Below are positions 24,856 through 34,100 of a stretch of 64,000 nt of DNA, in pieces. Both the position numbers and the translations under genes were made by a program. The notes under the pieces are model-generated. The model worked only from the letters and a program-made list of their open reading frames with translations. It had not been told where the DNA came from and did no database searches. Origin of the DNA: Streptomyces sp. PTY087I2 (lineage in GTDB: Bacteria > Actinomycetota > Actinomycetes > Streptomycetales > Streptomycetaceae); contig NZ_LZRD01000018.1 of NCBI RefSeq assembly GCF_001687325.1, positions 1 to 64,000 on the forward strand. Reading direction: 5' to 3'. Position 1 is the first letter of the stretch; each line of letters starts with the position of its first letter.

Positions 24856-26385
24856 TCAGCGGCCCTGCAATTTGGCGGAGCTGGTCCGGGCCGTGCCGAG
24901 CTTCTTGTAGAGACGCGCTCCGGGGCATTCGGTTGCGAAGCCGTCCCGATGGCCCGAGATGACGTTCATTTTGACCTGTGTGCCCGCCTTGTACTTGTTG
25001 CTCCCGCCGGAGACGAGGGTCACCTTCCCCTTGGGGTTGGCGCCGAACAGGCCCAGCTTCCAGGCGGTGAGCTTGGAGACGGCGGTCACCGCGGCGGCGG
25101 GCGGGTTGGTGGAGGAGTAGGTGCCGAGGACCGCGACGCCCATGGTGTTGGTGTTGAAGCCCAGGGTGTGCGCTCCGAGGACCGCCTTCGCGACGCCTCC
25201 GGCCCGGCCCTCGTAGATGTTTCCGCACTTGTCGACGGCGAAGTTGTAGCCGAAGTCGCGCCAGCCGCTGCTCTTGACGTGGTAGCGGTAGATGCTGCGG
25301 AGCACCGAGGGCGCCTGGCTGCACGTGTAGTTGTTCCCGGTCGCGCTGTGGTGCACGAAGGCCGCCTTGACGGTCTTCGTGTACGCGAAGTTCCGCTCGC
25401 GGAGCGACTCGTCCGCGCCCCAGCCCTTACGGGTGATGATCTTCGGCCGGGGTCCGATGTACGGCTTCGCTCCGGCCGCGACGATCGCCGCCTCCTCCTC
25501 CGTCTCCGCCTTGGTCAGCGCGGGGATGACGGTCGCGCCGAGCGGCGCGAGGTCCGCGTTGACGGCCGAGGTGGCGGCGGACTCGGCGGTGAGCGCCTCC
25601 GGCACGACCGCCGGGGTCGTGGTGGGCGGGGGCGGGTTGACGGCGAACGTCGCCGTGGGCGCGGTCCGGCTGACGGGGGCGGCCCGGGCGGGCTCGGGGG
25701 CCGTTTCGGGGGCCGGTTCCGCTGCGGGGGCGGGGTCCTCGCCGGGGTCGACGAGTTCGAGGCGCAGCCCTTCGGGGAGCGGCGCGGCCTTGGACCGGCC
25801 CTGCGGATCGGCCGCCTCCGGCCGTACGCGTACCTCCACGCCGTCCGAGTCGCCGACCCAGAGCGGGGCGGTCGCGCCGCGCACGGGGCCGGACGACCGC
25901 TCGTCACTGCCGAGGTCGGCGGCGTGTTCGGCGTTGTGGGTCTCGACGTCCTGCCAGCCCGACCAGCTCTCGCCGCCGGTCGCCCGGGTACGGACCTGGA
26001 CCGTGCCGTGCAGTTCGGCCTCCGCGTCCTCCCAGACCACCCCCACCAACGAGAACGGGCGGGCGTCCCGCTGGGCCAGGCCCTGGCCCGCCGCAGCGCC
26101 CGCGTCCGCGACCCGGTCGGACGGGGCGGGGAGCGGTTCCAGGGGCAGGGACTGCGTCGAGCCCGCGGCCTCGCCGGCCGCACGGGATTCGGCCTCGGGG
26201 AGTCCGGCGGCCCGCACCGACGGCGGGCCCGCCCCCGGTGATCGGGGGGACGATTCGGGGGACAGGGAAGGCGGCCCGGCCGAGGCGGAGTGCGGGAGCG
26301 GGGCGGACAGGGCGGGGGCGGCGAGCGGCAGAGTGAGGGCCGCCGCGCAGGTGACGCCGACTGAGATGACCAATAGTGCACGCAT
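24856..26385 (-). CDS. N-acetylmuramoyl-L-alanine amidase, PGRP-domain, secreted
   Basis: About 509 residues. A signal peptide (MRALLVISVGVTCAAALTLP, Ala-rich cleavage) is followed by a disordered Pro/Ala/Ser-rich region and a beta-rich N-terminal domain (about 120-190, GESWSGWQDVETH). The C-terminal PGRP/amidase_2 domain (from about residue 310, IITRKGWGADESL) carries zinc ligands in AAFVHHSATGN and ISGHRDGFATECPG. It would cleave the amide between muramic acid and the stem peptide outside the cell. An ATG six codons upstream (26403) is equally possible; both have GGAG-like boxes. It is divergent from the TIGR03089 gene. Confidence 0.9.
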   Translation of the reverse strand: MRALLVISVGVTCAAALTLPLAAPALSAPLPHSASAGPPSLSPESSPRSPGAGPPSVRAAGLPEAESRAAGEAAGSTQSLPLEPLPAPSDRVADAGAAAGQGLAQRDARPFSLVGVVWEDAEAELHGTVQVRTRATGGESWSGWQDVETHNAEHAADLGSDERSSGPVRGATAPLWVGDSDGVEVRVRPEAADPQGRSKAAPLPEGLRLELVDPGEDPAPAAEPAPETAPEPARAAPVSRTAPTATFAVNPPPPTTTPAVVPEALTAESAATSAVNADLAPLGATVIPALTKAETEEEAAIVAAGAKPYIGPRPKIITRKGWGADESLRERNFAYTKTVKAAFVHHSATGNNYTCSQAPSVLRSIYRYHVKSSGWRDFGYNFAVDKCGNIYEGRAGGVAKAVLGAHTLGFNTNTMGVAVLGTYSSTNPPAAAVTAVSKLTAWKLGLFGANPKGKVTLVSGGSNKYKAGTQVKMNVISGHRDGFATECPGARLYKKLGTARTSSAKLQGR

Positions 26386-26522
26386 ACGAAAGATCCTGAA
26401 CATACGGCGACGACTCCGGCTACCCGGACATCGACCCCTTCATGACGCACCGTCTGCCGAACCGGTGTACGTGACACCCGTTCAGCCCGCCCGGCACCGC
26501 GTCCCCGCGTACGCTTGCGCGG

Positions 26523-27275
26523 ATGAACTCCAGCGACCGCACCCCCGCCGACCTGCTGCGATCCGCCCTCTCCGCGGACCCGGCCCGCCCCCTGGTCACC
26601 TTCTACGACGACGCCACCGGAGAACGCGTCGAACTGTCGGTGGCCACCTTCGCCAATTGGGTGGCCAAGACCGCCAATCTGCTCCAGGGCGACCTGGCCG
26701 CGGAGCCCGGCGACCGGCTCGCCCTGCTGCTGCCCGCGCACTGGCAGTCCGCGGTCTGGCTGCTCGCCTGTTCCTCCGTCGGGGTCGTCGCCGACGTCCA
26801 GGGCGACCCGGCCGCCGCCGACCTCGTCGTGACCGGCCCGGACACCCTGGAGCGGGCACGGGCCTGCCGGGGCGAGCGCGTCGCGCTGGCTCTGCGTCCG
26901 CTGGGTGGCCGGTTCCCGCAGGCGCCGGAGGGGTTCGCGGACTACGCGGTGGAGGTGCCGAGCCAGGGCGACCGCTTCGCGCCCTTCGCTCCCGTGGACG
27001 CCGACGCCCCCGCGCTGGCCGTGGGCGGGGTCGAGCTGACGGGTGCGCAGCTCGTCGCCCGGGCCCGCGAGGACGCCGGCACCCTCGGCCTCGTACCGGG
27101 GTCCCGGCTGCTCACCGGGCGTACGTACGACACCTGGGAAGGGCTGAGCGCCGGGCTCTTCGCGCCCCTGGCGGCGGGCGGGTCCGTGGTGCTGTGCCGC
27201 CATCTCGGGCAGCTCGACGCGGACGGTCTTGCCAAGCGGGTCGAGAGCGAGCGGGTCACCAACACCGCGGTATGA
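26523..27275 (+). CDS. TIGR03089 family protein
   Basis: A 250-residue protein of the actinobacterial TIGR03089 family, which resembles the N-terminal part of acyl-CoA synthetase/AMP-ligase proteins (LVTFYDDATGERVELSVATFANWVAKTANLL) but lacks the adenylation core and C-terminal lid, so catalysis is unlikely. In mycobacteria it is encoded next to an LCP gene (Rv3267/Rv3268 from memory), as here. Function is unknown. ATG at 26523. Confidence 0.88.
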   Translation: MNSSDRTPADLLRSALSADPARPLVTFYDDATGERVELSVATFANWVAKTANLLQGDLAAEPGDRLALLLPAHWQSAVWLLACSSVGVVADVQGDPAAADLVVTGPDTLERARACRGERVALALRPLGGRFPQAPEGFADYAVEVPSQGDRFAPFAPVDADAPALAVGGVELTGAQLVARAREDAGTLGLVPGSRLLTGRTYDTWEGLSAGLFAPLAAGGSVVLCRHLGQLDADGLAKRVESERVTNTAV

Positions 27276-27464
27276 CAAGCGCGCTGAGGTCCACTCGTCC
27301 GGCCCACAGCGGGCCGAGTCCTCGGTGATCGGCACCGGAGCGGGTAGATGATCGGGCGGTACAGACCACTCTCCTGGCCGTGCACAACCAAGCGCGAGTT
27401 TCAGCCGTCTACTCCTGCGACCGGCGGCCCCTCGCGCCGCCGAACGTGAAGGATGGACGCAGAC

Positions 27465-29021
27465 GTGACCGACAGCGCTGGCCCGCCGTCCGACCCGGAC
27501 CGCCCGGCCGAGGACGCAGCCTCCGAGCCCGAGGACGGGACCCCGCAGGAGGAGGGCCCGGTCACCGCGGAGACCGACGGGGCCGGTAAGTCCGGTACGG
27601 CCGAGGGGGCCGGTTCGGCCGGCGAGGCCACGGAGACCGGTAAAGCCGGTAAGTCCGGCGGCGCCGAGGGCAGCCCTGCCGAGGCCGAGGCCGAAAAGCC
27701 CGGTAAGCCCGGTAAGCCCGGTGAGCATGGTGAGCCTGAGGGAACCGGCGGCGCCGCTCCCGGCAAGGCCGACAGCGAACCGGCCGAGCCCGAGGACGGG
27801 GCCCCGCAGCCCTCCCCCAAGCCCCCGGCCGGCACCCCCGGTGTGCAGACCTGGGCCGATCAGCCCAAGGACGGCATCCTCCTCGCCCGCAAGAGCCACT
27901 GGCTGCGCTGGACCGCGCTCGCCGCCTCGTTCCTCGTGCTGGTCGCCGCCGGGGTCGGCTGGTGGATGTACAAGAAGCTCGACGGGAACATCACCACCGA
28001 CACCAGCGCCGCCGCCGAACTCAAGGCGTACGAGAAGGAGCGGCCGACCCCGGTCGTCATGGACGCCCAGAACATCCTGCTCATCGGGTCCGACAGCCGG
28101 GCCGGGGACAATCGCAAGTACGGGCGGGACGACGGCGGCAGCCAGCGTTCCGACACCACGATCCTGCTGCACCTCGCGGCGGACCGGAAGAGCGCGACGG
28201 CCGTGTCGATCCCCCGCGACCTGATGGTGGAGGTCCCCGGCTGCCGCACCGCGGACGACAAGAAGACGCGGGAGCAGTTCACCCAGTTCAACGCGGCGTT
28301 CGAGCTCGGCGGCACCGCCTGCACGATCCGGACCGTGGAGCGGATGACCGGCATCCGTATCGATCACCACATGGTCGTCGACTTCAACGGCTTCAAGGAC
28401 ATGGTCGACGCCGTCGACGGGGTCGAGATCTGCCTCAAGGAGCCGATCGACGACAAGGACGCGCACCTGGAGCTCCCGGCGGGCCGGCAGAAGCTGAACG
28501 GTGAGCAGGCCCTCGGTTACGTACGGGCGCGCAAGTCCCTCGGCAACGGCAGCGACACCGAACGTATGGAGCGCCAGCAGCAGTTCCTCGGGGCTCTCGT
28601 CAACAAGATGCAGAGCAACGGCGTCCTGCTCAACCCGACGCGGCTCTACCCGGTGCTGGACGCGGCGACCAAGTCGCTGACCACCGACCCGGGGCTTGAC
28701 TCGCTGCGCGACCTGTACGACCTGGTGCGCGGGATGCGCGACGTACCGACCGAGCAGGTGCAGTTCCTGACCGTGCCCCGGCAGCCGTACCGTAACGACC
28801 CCAACCGGGACGAACTCGTCGAACCGGACGCAGGGGACCTGTTCAAGCAGCTCCGCGAGGACAAGCCCGTCGCCGTGGTCCCGGCCGATGAACTCGAAGA
28901 GGCGGAACGGGACCGGGAAAGTGGACGGGACGGAAAGCCGGACGACGCCGGATCCGAAAGCCCGACGCCCACACCCACCTATTCGGGTTCGAGCGCGGCG
29001 GACGACCTGTGCAAGCAGTAA
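27465..29021 (+). CDS. LCP family protein 1 (LytR-CpsA-Psr phosphotransferase)
   Basis: About 518 residues. The cytoplasmic tail of ~140 residues is acidic and Gly/Lys/Pro-rich (GKPGKPGEHGEPEG). A single transmembrane helix follows (WTALAASFLVLVAAGVGWWMY), then an LCP domain with the NILLIGSDSR, SIPRDLMVEVPG and GYVRAR motifs whose Arg/Asp residues bind polyprenyl-pyrophosphate. LCP proteins attach wall polymers to peptidoglycan. There is no LytR_C domain. It ends DDLCKQ with a penultimate-region Cys and has four cysteines in all. The GTG 27465 start has AAGGA upstream; ATG 27453 is an alternative. Confidence 0.9.
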   Translation: MTDSAGPPSDPDRPAEDAASEPEDGTPQEEGPVTAETDGAGKSGTAEGAGSAGEATETGKAGKSGGAEGSPAEAEAEKPGKPGKPGEHGEPEGTGGAAPGKADSEPAEPEDGAPQPSPKPPAGTPGVQTWADQPKDGILLARKSHWLRWTALAASFLVLVAAGVGWWMYKKLDGNITTDTSAAAELKAYEKERPTPVVMDAQNILLIGSDSRAGDNRKYGRDDGGSQRSDTTILLHLAADRKSATAVSIPRDLMVEVPGCRTADDKKTREQFTQFNAAFELGGTACTIRTVERMTGIRIDHHMVVDFNGFKDMVDAVDGVEICLKEPIDDKDAHLELPAGRQKLNGEQALGYVRARKSLGNGSDTERMERQQQFLGALVNKMQSNGVLLNPTRLYPVLDAATKSLTTDPGLDSLRDLYDLVRGMRDVPTEQVQFLTVPRQPYRNDPNRDELVEPDAGDLFKQLREDKPVAVVPADELEEAERDRESGRDGKPDDAGSESPTPTPTYSGSSAADDLCKQ

Positions 29022-29245
29022 AGCAATTGCCAAGACACAGAACATAATCGGCGCGTAATGGGAAGTATGCCCGGTTGTAAGGGGGGTGGAATGTGTCACG
29101 CACGTCGCTCGACCTGGAATCGGCCGGATAGTGTGACGCGATCCGGTGCTTCCGGCCGTCAGGTCGTGCACTGCTGGAGCGAAGGAACGAGCGCCTTGCC
29201 GGGGGAGGGCGCCTCGCGTGGCACCGACGGAGGACGCAGGCAACC
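29022..29245 (+). other. intergenic region between LCP1 and LCP2
   Basis: 224 bases, AT-richer than its neighbours at the left (AAGCAATTGCCAAGACACAGAACATAATC split over 29021-29049). This suggests LCP2 has its own promoter rather than simple read-through. No convincing hairpin terminator was seen after LCP1. Confidence 0.35.
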
Positions 29246-31042
29246 GTGGACGCGCACAGTCGTGGACGGGCGGACGATATCGACCCCGCCGACCAGTGGG
29301 TACTGAACCCGCACACCGGTAATTACGAATTGCGACTGGACCACTCCGCTGGGGAGTCGACCGGCTCCGCGCATACGGCGAGCAGTTCCGCGCTTACGGC
29401 GACGGCCGAGGAAACCGGTCGCCGCGGGGAGTCCCGGACCGGTTCCCGCGAAAGTTCGGGTCGCCGCGCGGCCGGTTCGCGCGGGGGCGCCACGGACACG
29501 TCGCGCCGCGAGGTGCCGGGCCAGCGCAGCCACCGCGGCTCCCAGGGGGGCCGTGGCGCCGCCGAGCCCCCCGCCTCCGGACGCCGGAAGCGCAAGCCCC
29601 AGAAGTCACGCAAGAAGAAGGCCCTATTGTGGACGGGCGGCGTGATGGCGTTCGTCGTGGTGGGCACCTCGATCGGCGCGTACGCCCTGTACCAGAAGCT
29701 CAACGGGAACATCGACTCCATCGACGTGGGCGACGCGGGCAGCAAGAACGTCGTCAGCGACGGCCCGATGAACATCCTGATCATCGGCACCGACAAGCGC
29801 ACCGGCAAGGGCAACGAGGGCTACGGCGACAAGGGCAGCGAGGGCCACGCCGACACCAACATCCTCTTCCACGTCTCCGAGGACCGGACCAACGCGACGG
29901 CGATGAGCATCCCGCGCGACCTGGTGACCGACATCCCCGAGTGCGAGACGAAGCAGTCGGACGGCACCTCCACCACCATCCCCGGCACCCCGAACGAACG
30001 CTTCAACACCAGCCTCGGCCAGCACGGCCGCGACCCCGGCTGCACCATGAAGACGGTCGAGAACATCACCGGCCTCAAGCCGGACCACTTCATGATGGTC
30101 GACTTCAACGCGGTCAAGGAGCTGACCACCGCGGTCGGCGGCGTCGAGGTCTGCATGGCCAAGCCGGTCGACGACCCGAAGTCGCATCTGGTGCTGCCGC
30201 AGGGCAAGTCGACGGTGCAGGGCGAGAAGGCGCTGGCCCTGCTGCGTACGCGCGACAGCTTCGGCAACCGGAGCGACCTCGACCGGATCAAGGTGCAGCA
30301 GCAGTTCCTCGGCTCGATGATCCGCGAGATGAAGTCGAGCGACACCCTGACCAACCCGAAGAAGCTGTACAAGCTGGCCGACGCCGCCACCAACGCCCTG
30401 ACCGTCGACTCGGCCATCGCCGACGCGAAGAAGCTGATGACGCTCGCCCAGGAGATCTCCAAGGTCGACACGAAGAACATCACCTTCCTCACGATGCCGG
30501 TCATCGACAACCCGGCCGAGCCGAAGCCCGTCACCGTGGTCGTGGACCCGACCAAGGGTGAACAGCTCTTCGCGATGATGCGCTCCGACACCTCGCTGAC
30601 CGAGGTGAAGCAGCAGGAGAAGGCCGCCAAGAGCAAGCAGGCGGCCCTGCTCAAGGGCCCGAAGGCCGATCCCGCCGACGTACGCGTGGACGTCCTCAAC
30701 GGCGGCGAGATCTCCGGCGCGGCGGGCGCGACCGTCACCTGGCTCCAGAACGAGCAGGGGGTGCTGAAGTCCACCAACAAGGCCAACGCACCCGAGAAGA
30801 TCAAGAAGACGACGCTGGAGTACGCCCCCAACCAGGCCGATCAGGCCCGGGCTCTCGCCGAGATGATGGGGCTTCCCGCGACGGCCATGAAGAAGGGCAC
30901 CGCCGACGCCGAAGGGCTTGAGGCGATGGTGCTGACACTGGGGGCGGACTTCAAGGGCGCGGGCCAGCTCATCACCGGTCCGGCGAAGGCTCCGGAAGGC
31001 GTCGAGCAAGCGAGCGCCGACAAGGCGGTATGCGCCAAGTGA
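29246..31042 (+). CDS. LCP family protein 2 with LytR_C domain
   Basis: 598 residues with a GTG start and GGAGGA upstream. A ~130-residue cytoplasmic tail (Ser/Arg/Gly-rich, with a Lys/Arg cluster just before the membrane) leads to one membrane helix (TGGVMAFVVVGTSIGAYALY). The LCP domain (about 170-420) has NILIIGTDKR, MSIPRDLVTDIPEC and ALLRTRDSFGNRSDLDR. A C-terminal LytR_C-type domain spans about 470-570. Four cysteines are present, including one at the extreme C-terminus (AVCAK). It would transfer a lipid-linked polymer to peptidoglycan outside the membrane. Confidence 0.92.
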   Translation: MDAHSRGRADDIDPADQWVLNPHTGNYELRLDHSAGESTGSAHTASSSALTATAEETGRRGESRTGSRESSGRRAAGSRGGATDTSRREVPGQRSHRGSQGGRGAAEPPASGRRKRKPQKSRKKKALLWTGGVMAFVVVGTSIGAYALYQKLNGNIDSIDVGDAGSKNVVSDGPMNILIIGTDKRTGKGNEGYGDKGSEGHADTNILFHVSEDRTNATAMSIPRDLVTDIPECETKQSDGTSTTIPGTPNERFNTSLGQHGRDPGCTMKTVENITGLKPDHFMMVDFNAVKELTTAVGGVEVCMAKPVDDPKSHLVLPQGKSTVQGEKALALLRTRDSFGNRSDLDRIKVQQQFLGSMIREMKSSDTLTNPKKLYKLADAATNALTVDSAIADAKKLMTLAQEISKVDTKNITFLTMPVIDNPAEPKPVTVVVDPTKGEQLFAMMRSDTSLTEVKQQEKAAKSKQAALLKGPKADPADVRVDVLNGGEISGAAGATVTWLQNEQGVLKSTNKANAPEKIKKTTLEYAPNQADQARALAEMMGLPATAMKKGTADAEGLEAMVLTLGADFKGAGQLITGPAKAPEGVEQASADKAVCAK

Positions 31043-31079
31043 CATCGGGTCACCGCGCCACAGCGGAAATCTGAACAGC

Positions 31080-32798
31080 ATGGGGGGTCCGGTGGGACGG
31101 AGCAGCATGCCCGGGGAGGAGACGCGATCACGCGTCCGCCGCGCCGATCGTCGCGGCGGGGACGAGGCTCGGGGAGACAGCCGAGACGCGAAGAGCGGCG
31201 GCGGGCCCGGAAGCGGCGACGCGGCCGCGAGCGGTGAGCGCGGCCGTCGGGCCGAGGGCCACCGGCGCGGTCCCGCGGGCGGCACCCGGGGGCGCAGCAG
31301 CCGCCGCGCGCCCAAGAGCGGCAAGCGGCGCGTCCTGCGCTGGAGCGCCTCCGTGCTCGCGGTGCTCATACTCGGCACCGGCGGCGCCGGTTACCTCTAC
31401 TACGAGTACCTCAACAGCAACATCAAGAAAGAGGATCTGACCCTCGGCGACAAGCAGATGGCCGATCACAAGGCCAACGCCGCCGGGCAGACCCCGCTCA
31501 ACATCCTGCTCATCGGTTCCGACGCCCGGGACTCCGAGGCCAACCAGAAGCTGGGCGGTGCGAAGGAGACCTTCGGCGCACCCCCGCTCGCCGATGTGCA
31601 GATGCTGCTCCACCTCTCCGCGGACCGCAGCAATCTGTCCGTCGTCAGCATGCCGCGCGACACCATGCTGAAGATGCCCAAGTGCACGGCCCCGGACGGC
31701 ACGGTCTACCCGGCCAGCACCCGCGACGTACAGACCAACGAGAGCCTGGGGCGCGGCGGCCCGGGGTGCACGGTCGCCACCTGGTACGAACTGACCGGCA
31801 TCCGGATCGACCACTTCATGATGATCGACTTCGCGGGTGTGGTGTCGATGGCCGACGCCATCGGCGGCGTCCCGGTCTGTGTCGACGCCAACATCCACTC
31901 GCGCAGCGCCGACGGCAAGGGCTCCGGGCTGAAGCTGGAGAAGGGCACCACGTACGTCCAGGGCGAGCAGGCCCTCCAGTGGCTGCGCACCCGGTACGGC
32001 TTCGAGGACAACACCGACCTGGGGCGGGCCAAGGCCCAGCACCAGTACATGAACGCGATGGTGCGTCAGCTGCGCAAGGGCACCAAGCTCACCGACCCTG
32101 CGAAGCTGATGAACCTCGCCGAGGCGGCCACGAAGGCGCTGACGGTCGACAAGGGCCTGGACACGGTCAAGAAGCTCTACGACCTGGCCGAGGAGTTCAA
32201 GAAGGTCCCGACGAAGCGCATCACGATGTCGACCATGCCGAACGTGTACGGCACCGGCGTCAACAGCGGCCGCGTGTACCCGAAGGCGGGCGACGCCGAG
32301 CAGCTGTTCCGGATGGTGCGGGACGACGTACCGCTGGACGGCAAGGCCTCCAAGCGGAAGAAGCCGGCGGAGCCCAAGGACCCGTCCGCGCCGGTCGGCG
32401 AGATCGCCGTGTCGGTACGGAACGGAACCGCCACCGACGCGCTCGGACCGGCGTCGGGGCGTGCCGGTCAGGTGGCGGACCAGCTGAAGAACGCGGGCTT
32501 CGGGCGGACCACCGTCAACTCGGCCGATGTGACCGGGGCGGCGCGGACCGGGATCCTGTATCCGAGCGCGGACCTGGAGGGCGACGCGCAGGCGGTCGCC
32601 AAGGCGCTCGGGGTTCCGCTGTCGCAGGTGAAGCGGTCCACGGACGTGTCGGGGATCTCGCTCGCGGTGGGCGCGGACTGGCGCGAGGACGGGGCCTATC
32701 CGGTGTCCAAGGGCACGGAGAAGACCCCGGAGTCGGCGGGCGCCCTCAACGGCGAGGAAGAGGCCTGCATGAAGGTCAACCCGAACTACACCTGGTGA
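31080..32798 (+). CDS. LCP family protein 3 with LytR_C domain
   Basis: 572 residues, 37 bp after LCP2 and probably co-transcribed. The Arg/Gly-rich tail of ~80 residues is followed by one membrane helix (SASVLAVLILGTGGAGYLYY). The LCP domain has NILLIGSDARD, SMPRDTMLKMPKC, IRIDHFMMIDFAGV and WLRTRYGFEDNTDLGR. The LytR_C-like domain begins near EIAVSVRNGTATDALG (about 440). Four cysteines include one near the C-terminus (EEACMKVNPNYTW). The start is uncertain: GTG 31092 or ATG 31107 (GGAG 5-8 nt upstream) would shorten it slightly. Confidence 0.9.
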   Translation: MGGPVGRSSMPGEETRSRVRRADRRGGDEARGDSRDAKSGGGPGSGDAAASGERGRRAEGHRRGPAGGTRGRSSRRAPKSGKRRVLRWSASVLAVLILGTGGAGYLYYEYLNSNIKKEDLTLGDKQMADHKANAAGQTPLNILLIGSDARDSEANQKLGGAKETFGAPPLADVQMLLHLSADRSNLSVVSMPRDTMLKMPKCTAPDGTVYPASTRDVQTNESLGRGGPGCTVATWYELTGIRIDHFMMIDFAGVVSMADAIGGVPVCVDANIHSRSADGKGSGLKLEKGTTYVQGEQALQWLRTRYGFEDNTDLGRAKAQHQYMNAMVRQLRKGTKLTDPAKLMNLAEAATKALTVDKGLDTVKKLYDLAEEFKKVPTKRITMSTMPNVYGTGVNSGRVYPKAGDAEQLFRMVRDDVPLDGKASKRKKPAEPKDPSAPVGEIAVSVRNGTATDALGPASGRAGQVADQLKNAGFGRTTVNSADVTGAARTGILYPSADLEGDAQAVAKALGVPLSQVKRSTDVSGISLAVGADWREDGAYPVSKGTEKTPESAGALNGEEEACMKVNPNYTW

Positions 32799-32818
32799 CG
32801 CCGTAGCGGCATGTTCGA

Positions 32819-32859
32819 GACGTACGAAGGGCCCCGAGCGTCGGGGCCCTTCGTACGTC
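32819..32859. terminator. bidirectional terminator between LCP3 and GT2 genes
   Basis: GACGTACGAAGGGCCCCGA, loop GCG, and the exact complementary TCGGGGCCCTTCGTACGTC form a perfect 19-bp stem. It lies 20 bp after the LCP3 stop and 6 bp after the stop of the convergent glycosyltransferase gene, so it can serve both. Confidence 0.88.
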
Positions 32860-32865
32860 GTCGGC

Positions 32866-33894
32866 TCAGACGGTCTCGCTGCTGCCCGTCATCGCCGGGC
32901 GGCGGCTCGCGATGACCCGCTTGGCCAGGGACCGGGGGCTGGTGAGGAAGCCGAAGCCCCAGCTCATGTGCATGGTCGCCAGGGCCACCGGGATCTGGAC
33001 GCGGGCCTTGAGCGAGAGGCCCTTGCCCGCGGGCAGCGAGCCGGCGACGATCGCGGCGACGTAACCGCCGGGGACGAGCAGCGCCCACGGGGTGACGGCC
33101 GCGCCGAGCACCAGGCCCGCCGCGATGGCGACGACGGCGGTCGGCGGGGCCAGGTAGCGCAGGTTGATCGAGCCGGCGTGGTAGCGGGCGACGACGTGGC
33201 GCCAGCGGCCGTAGTCCTTGTACTGCTTGGCGAGCGCCTTCACGGTGGGGCGCGGGCGGTACTGGACCTTCAGCTCGGGCGAGAACCAGATCAGCCCGCC
33301 GGCCTCGCGGATGCGGAAGTTCAGCTCCCAGTCCTGGGCGCGGATGAACTCGACGTTGTAGCCCTCGGCCCGCTCCAGGGCCTCGCGGCGGAAGACGCCC
33401 AGGTAGACGGTCTCGGCCGGGCCCGCCTGGCCGCCGGTGTGGAAGGCCGCGTTGCCGACGCCGATCTTCGAGGTCATCGCGGCGGCGACGGCGTCCTCCC
33501 AGGCGTTCTCGCCCTCGGCGTGCATGATGCCGCCGACGTTCTGCGCGCCGGTCTCCTCCAGGAGGCGGACGGCGGTCGCGATGTAGTTCGGGGAGAGCAT
33601 GCCGTGGCCGTCGACCCGGACGACGATCGGGTGGCGGGAGGCCTTGATCGCCGCGTTGAGGGCGGCGGGGGTGCGGCCGGTGGGGTTGGGCACGGTGTGG
33701 ACGCGGGGGTCCTCGGCGACCAGCTCGGCGGCGATCTCGTCCGTCCGGTCGGCGGAGGGGCCGAGCGCGATCACGACCTCCATCTCACCGGGGTACTCCT
33801 GCTCCAGGATGTGCCGGACCGAGTTCCTGAGATGGCGTTCCTCGTTGAGCACCGGCATGATCACGGAGACGGCGGGGTACTGCGCGGCAGACAT
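32866..33894 (-). CDS. glycosyltransferase family 2 protein
   Basis: A 342-residue inverting GT-A glycosyltransferase. The N-terminal SVIMPVLNEERHLRNSVRHIL is the nucleotide-binding start. HPIVVRVDGHGMLSPNYI contains the DxD-equivalent (VDGH). FIRAQDWELNFRIREAGG is the ED-type acceptor motif. Two or three hydrophobic helices (about 255-320) anchor it to the membrane. It is related to dolichyl-phosphate-mannose synthase/WbbL-like enzymes, and the sugar donor is not determinable. Start MSAAQYPAVS; the longer frame to 34059 is not credible. It stands in opposite orientation inside the LCP cluster, so a role in the same polymer pathway is inferred. Confidence 0.88.
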   Translation of the reverse strand: MSAAQYPAVSVIMPVLNEERHLRNSVRHILEQEYPGEMEVVIALGPSADRTDEIAAELVAEDPRVHTVPNPTGRTPAALNAAIKASRHPIVVRVDGHGMLSPNYIATAVRLLEETGAQNVGGIMHAEGENAWEDAVAAAMTSKIGVGNAAFHTGGQAGPAETVYLGVFRREALERAEGYNVEFIRAQDWELNFRIREAGGLIWFSPELKVQYRPRPTVKALAKQYKDYGRWRHVVARYHAGSINLRYLAPPTAVVAIAAGLVLGAAVTPWALLVPGGYVAAIVAGSLPAGKGLSLKARVQIPVALATMHMSWGFGFLTSPRSLAKRVIASRRPAMTGSSETV

Positions 33895-34100
33895 GTGGTC
33901 CTCGGGGGGTCCTCGGGGGCGCCGGGGGTTGCGTACCCCAGGAGGCGGCTCGGTTTTCGGCCGCCACGTTACCGCGAATGGGGGACACCGGTGCGCGCCG
34001 CCGGGTCGCGGGCGGGGGCGGTGGTCGTATGGGCCTACCGTGCGATGGTCCCCTTGCACCGCAGAGGTGTCTCCCTTGCACCCCGGAGGTGTCTCCCCCC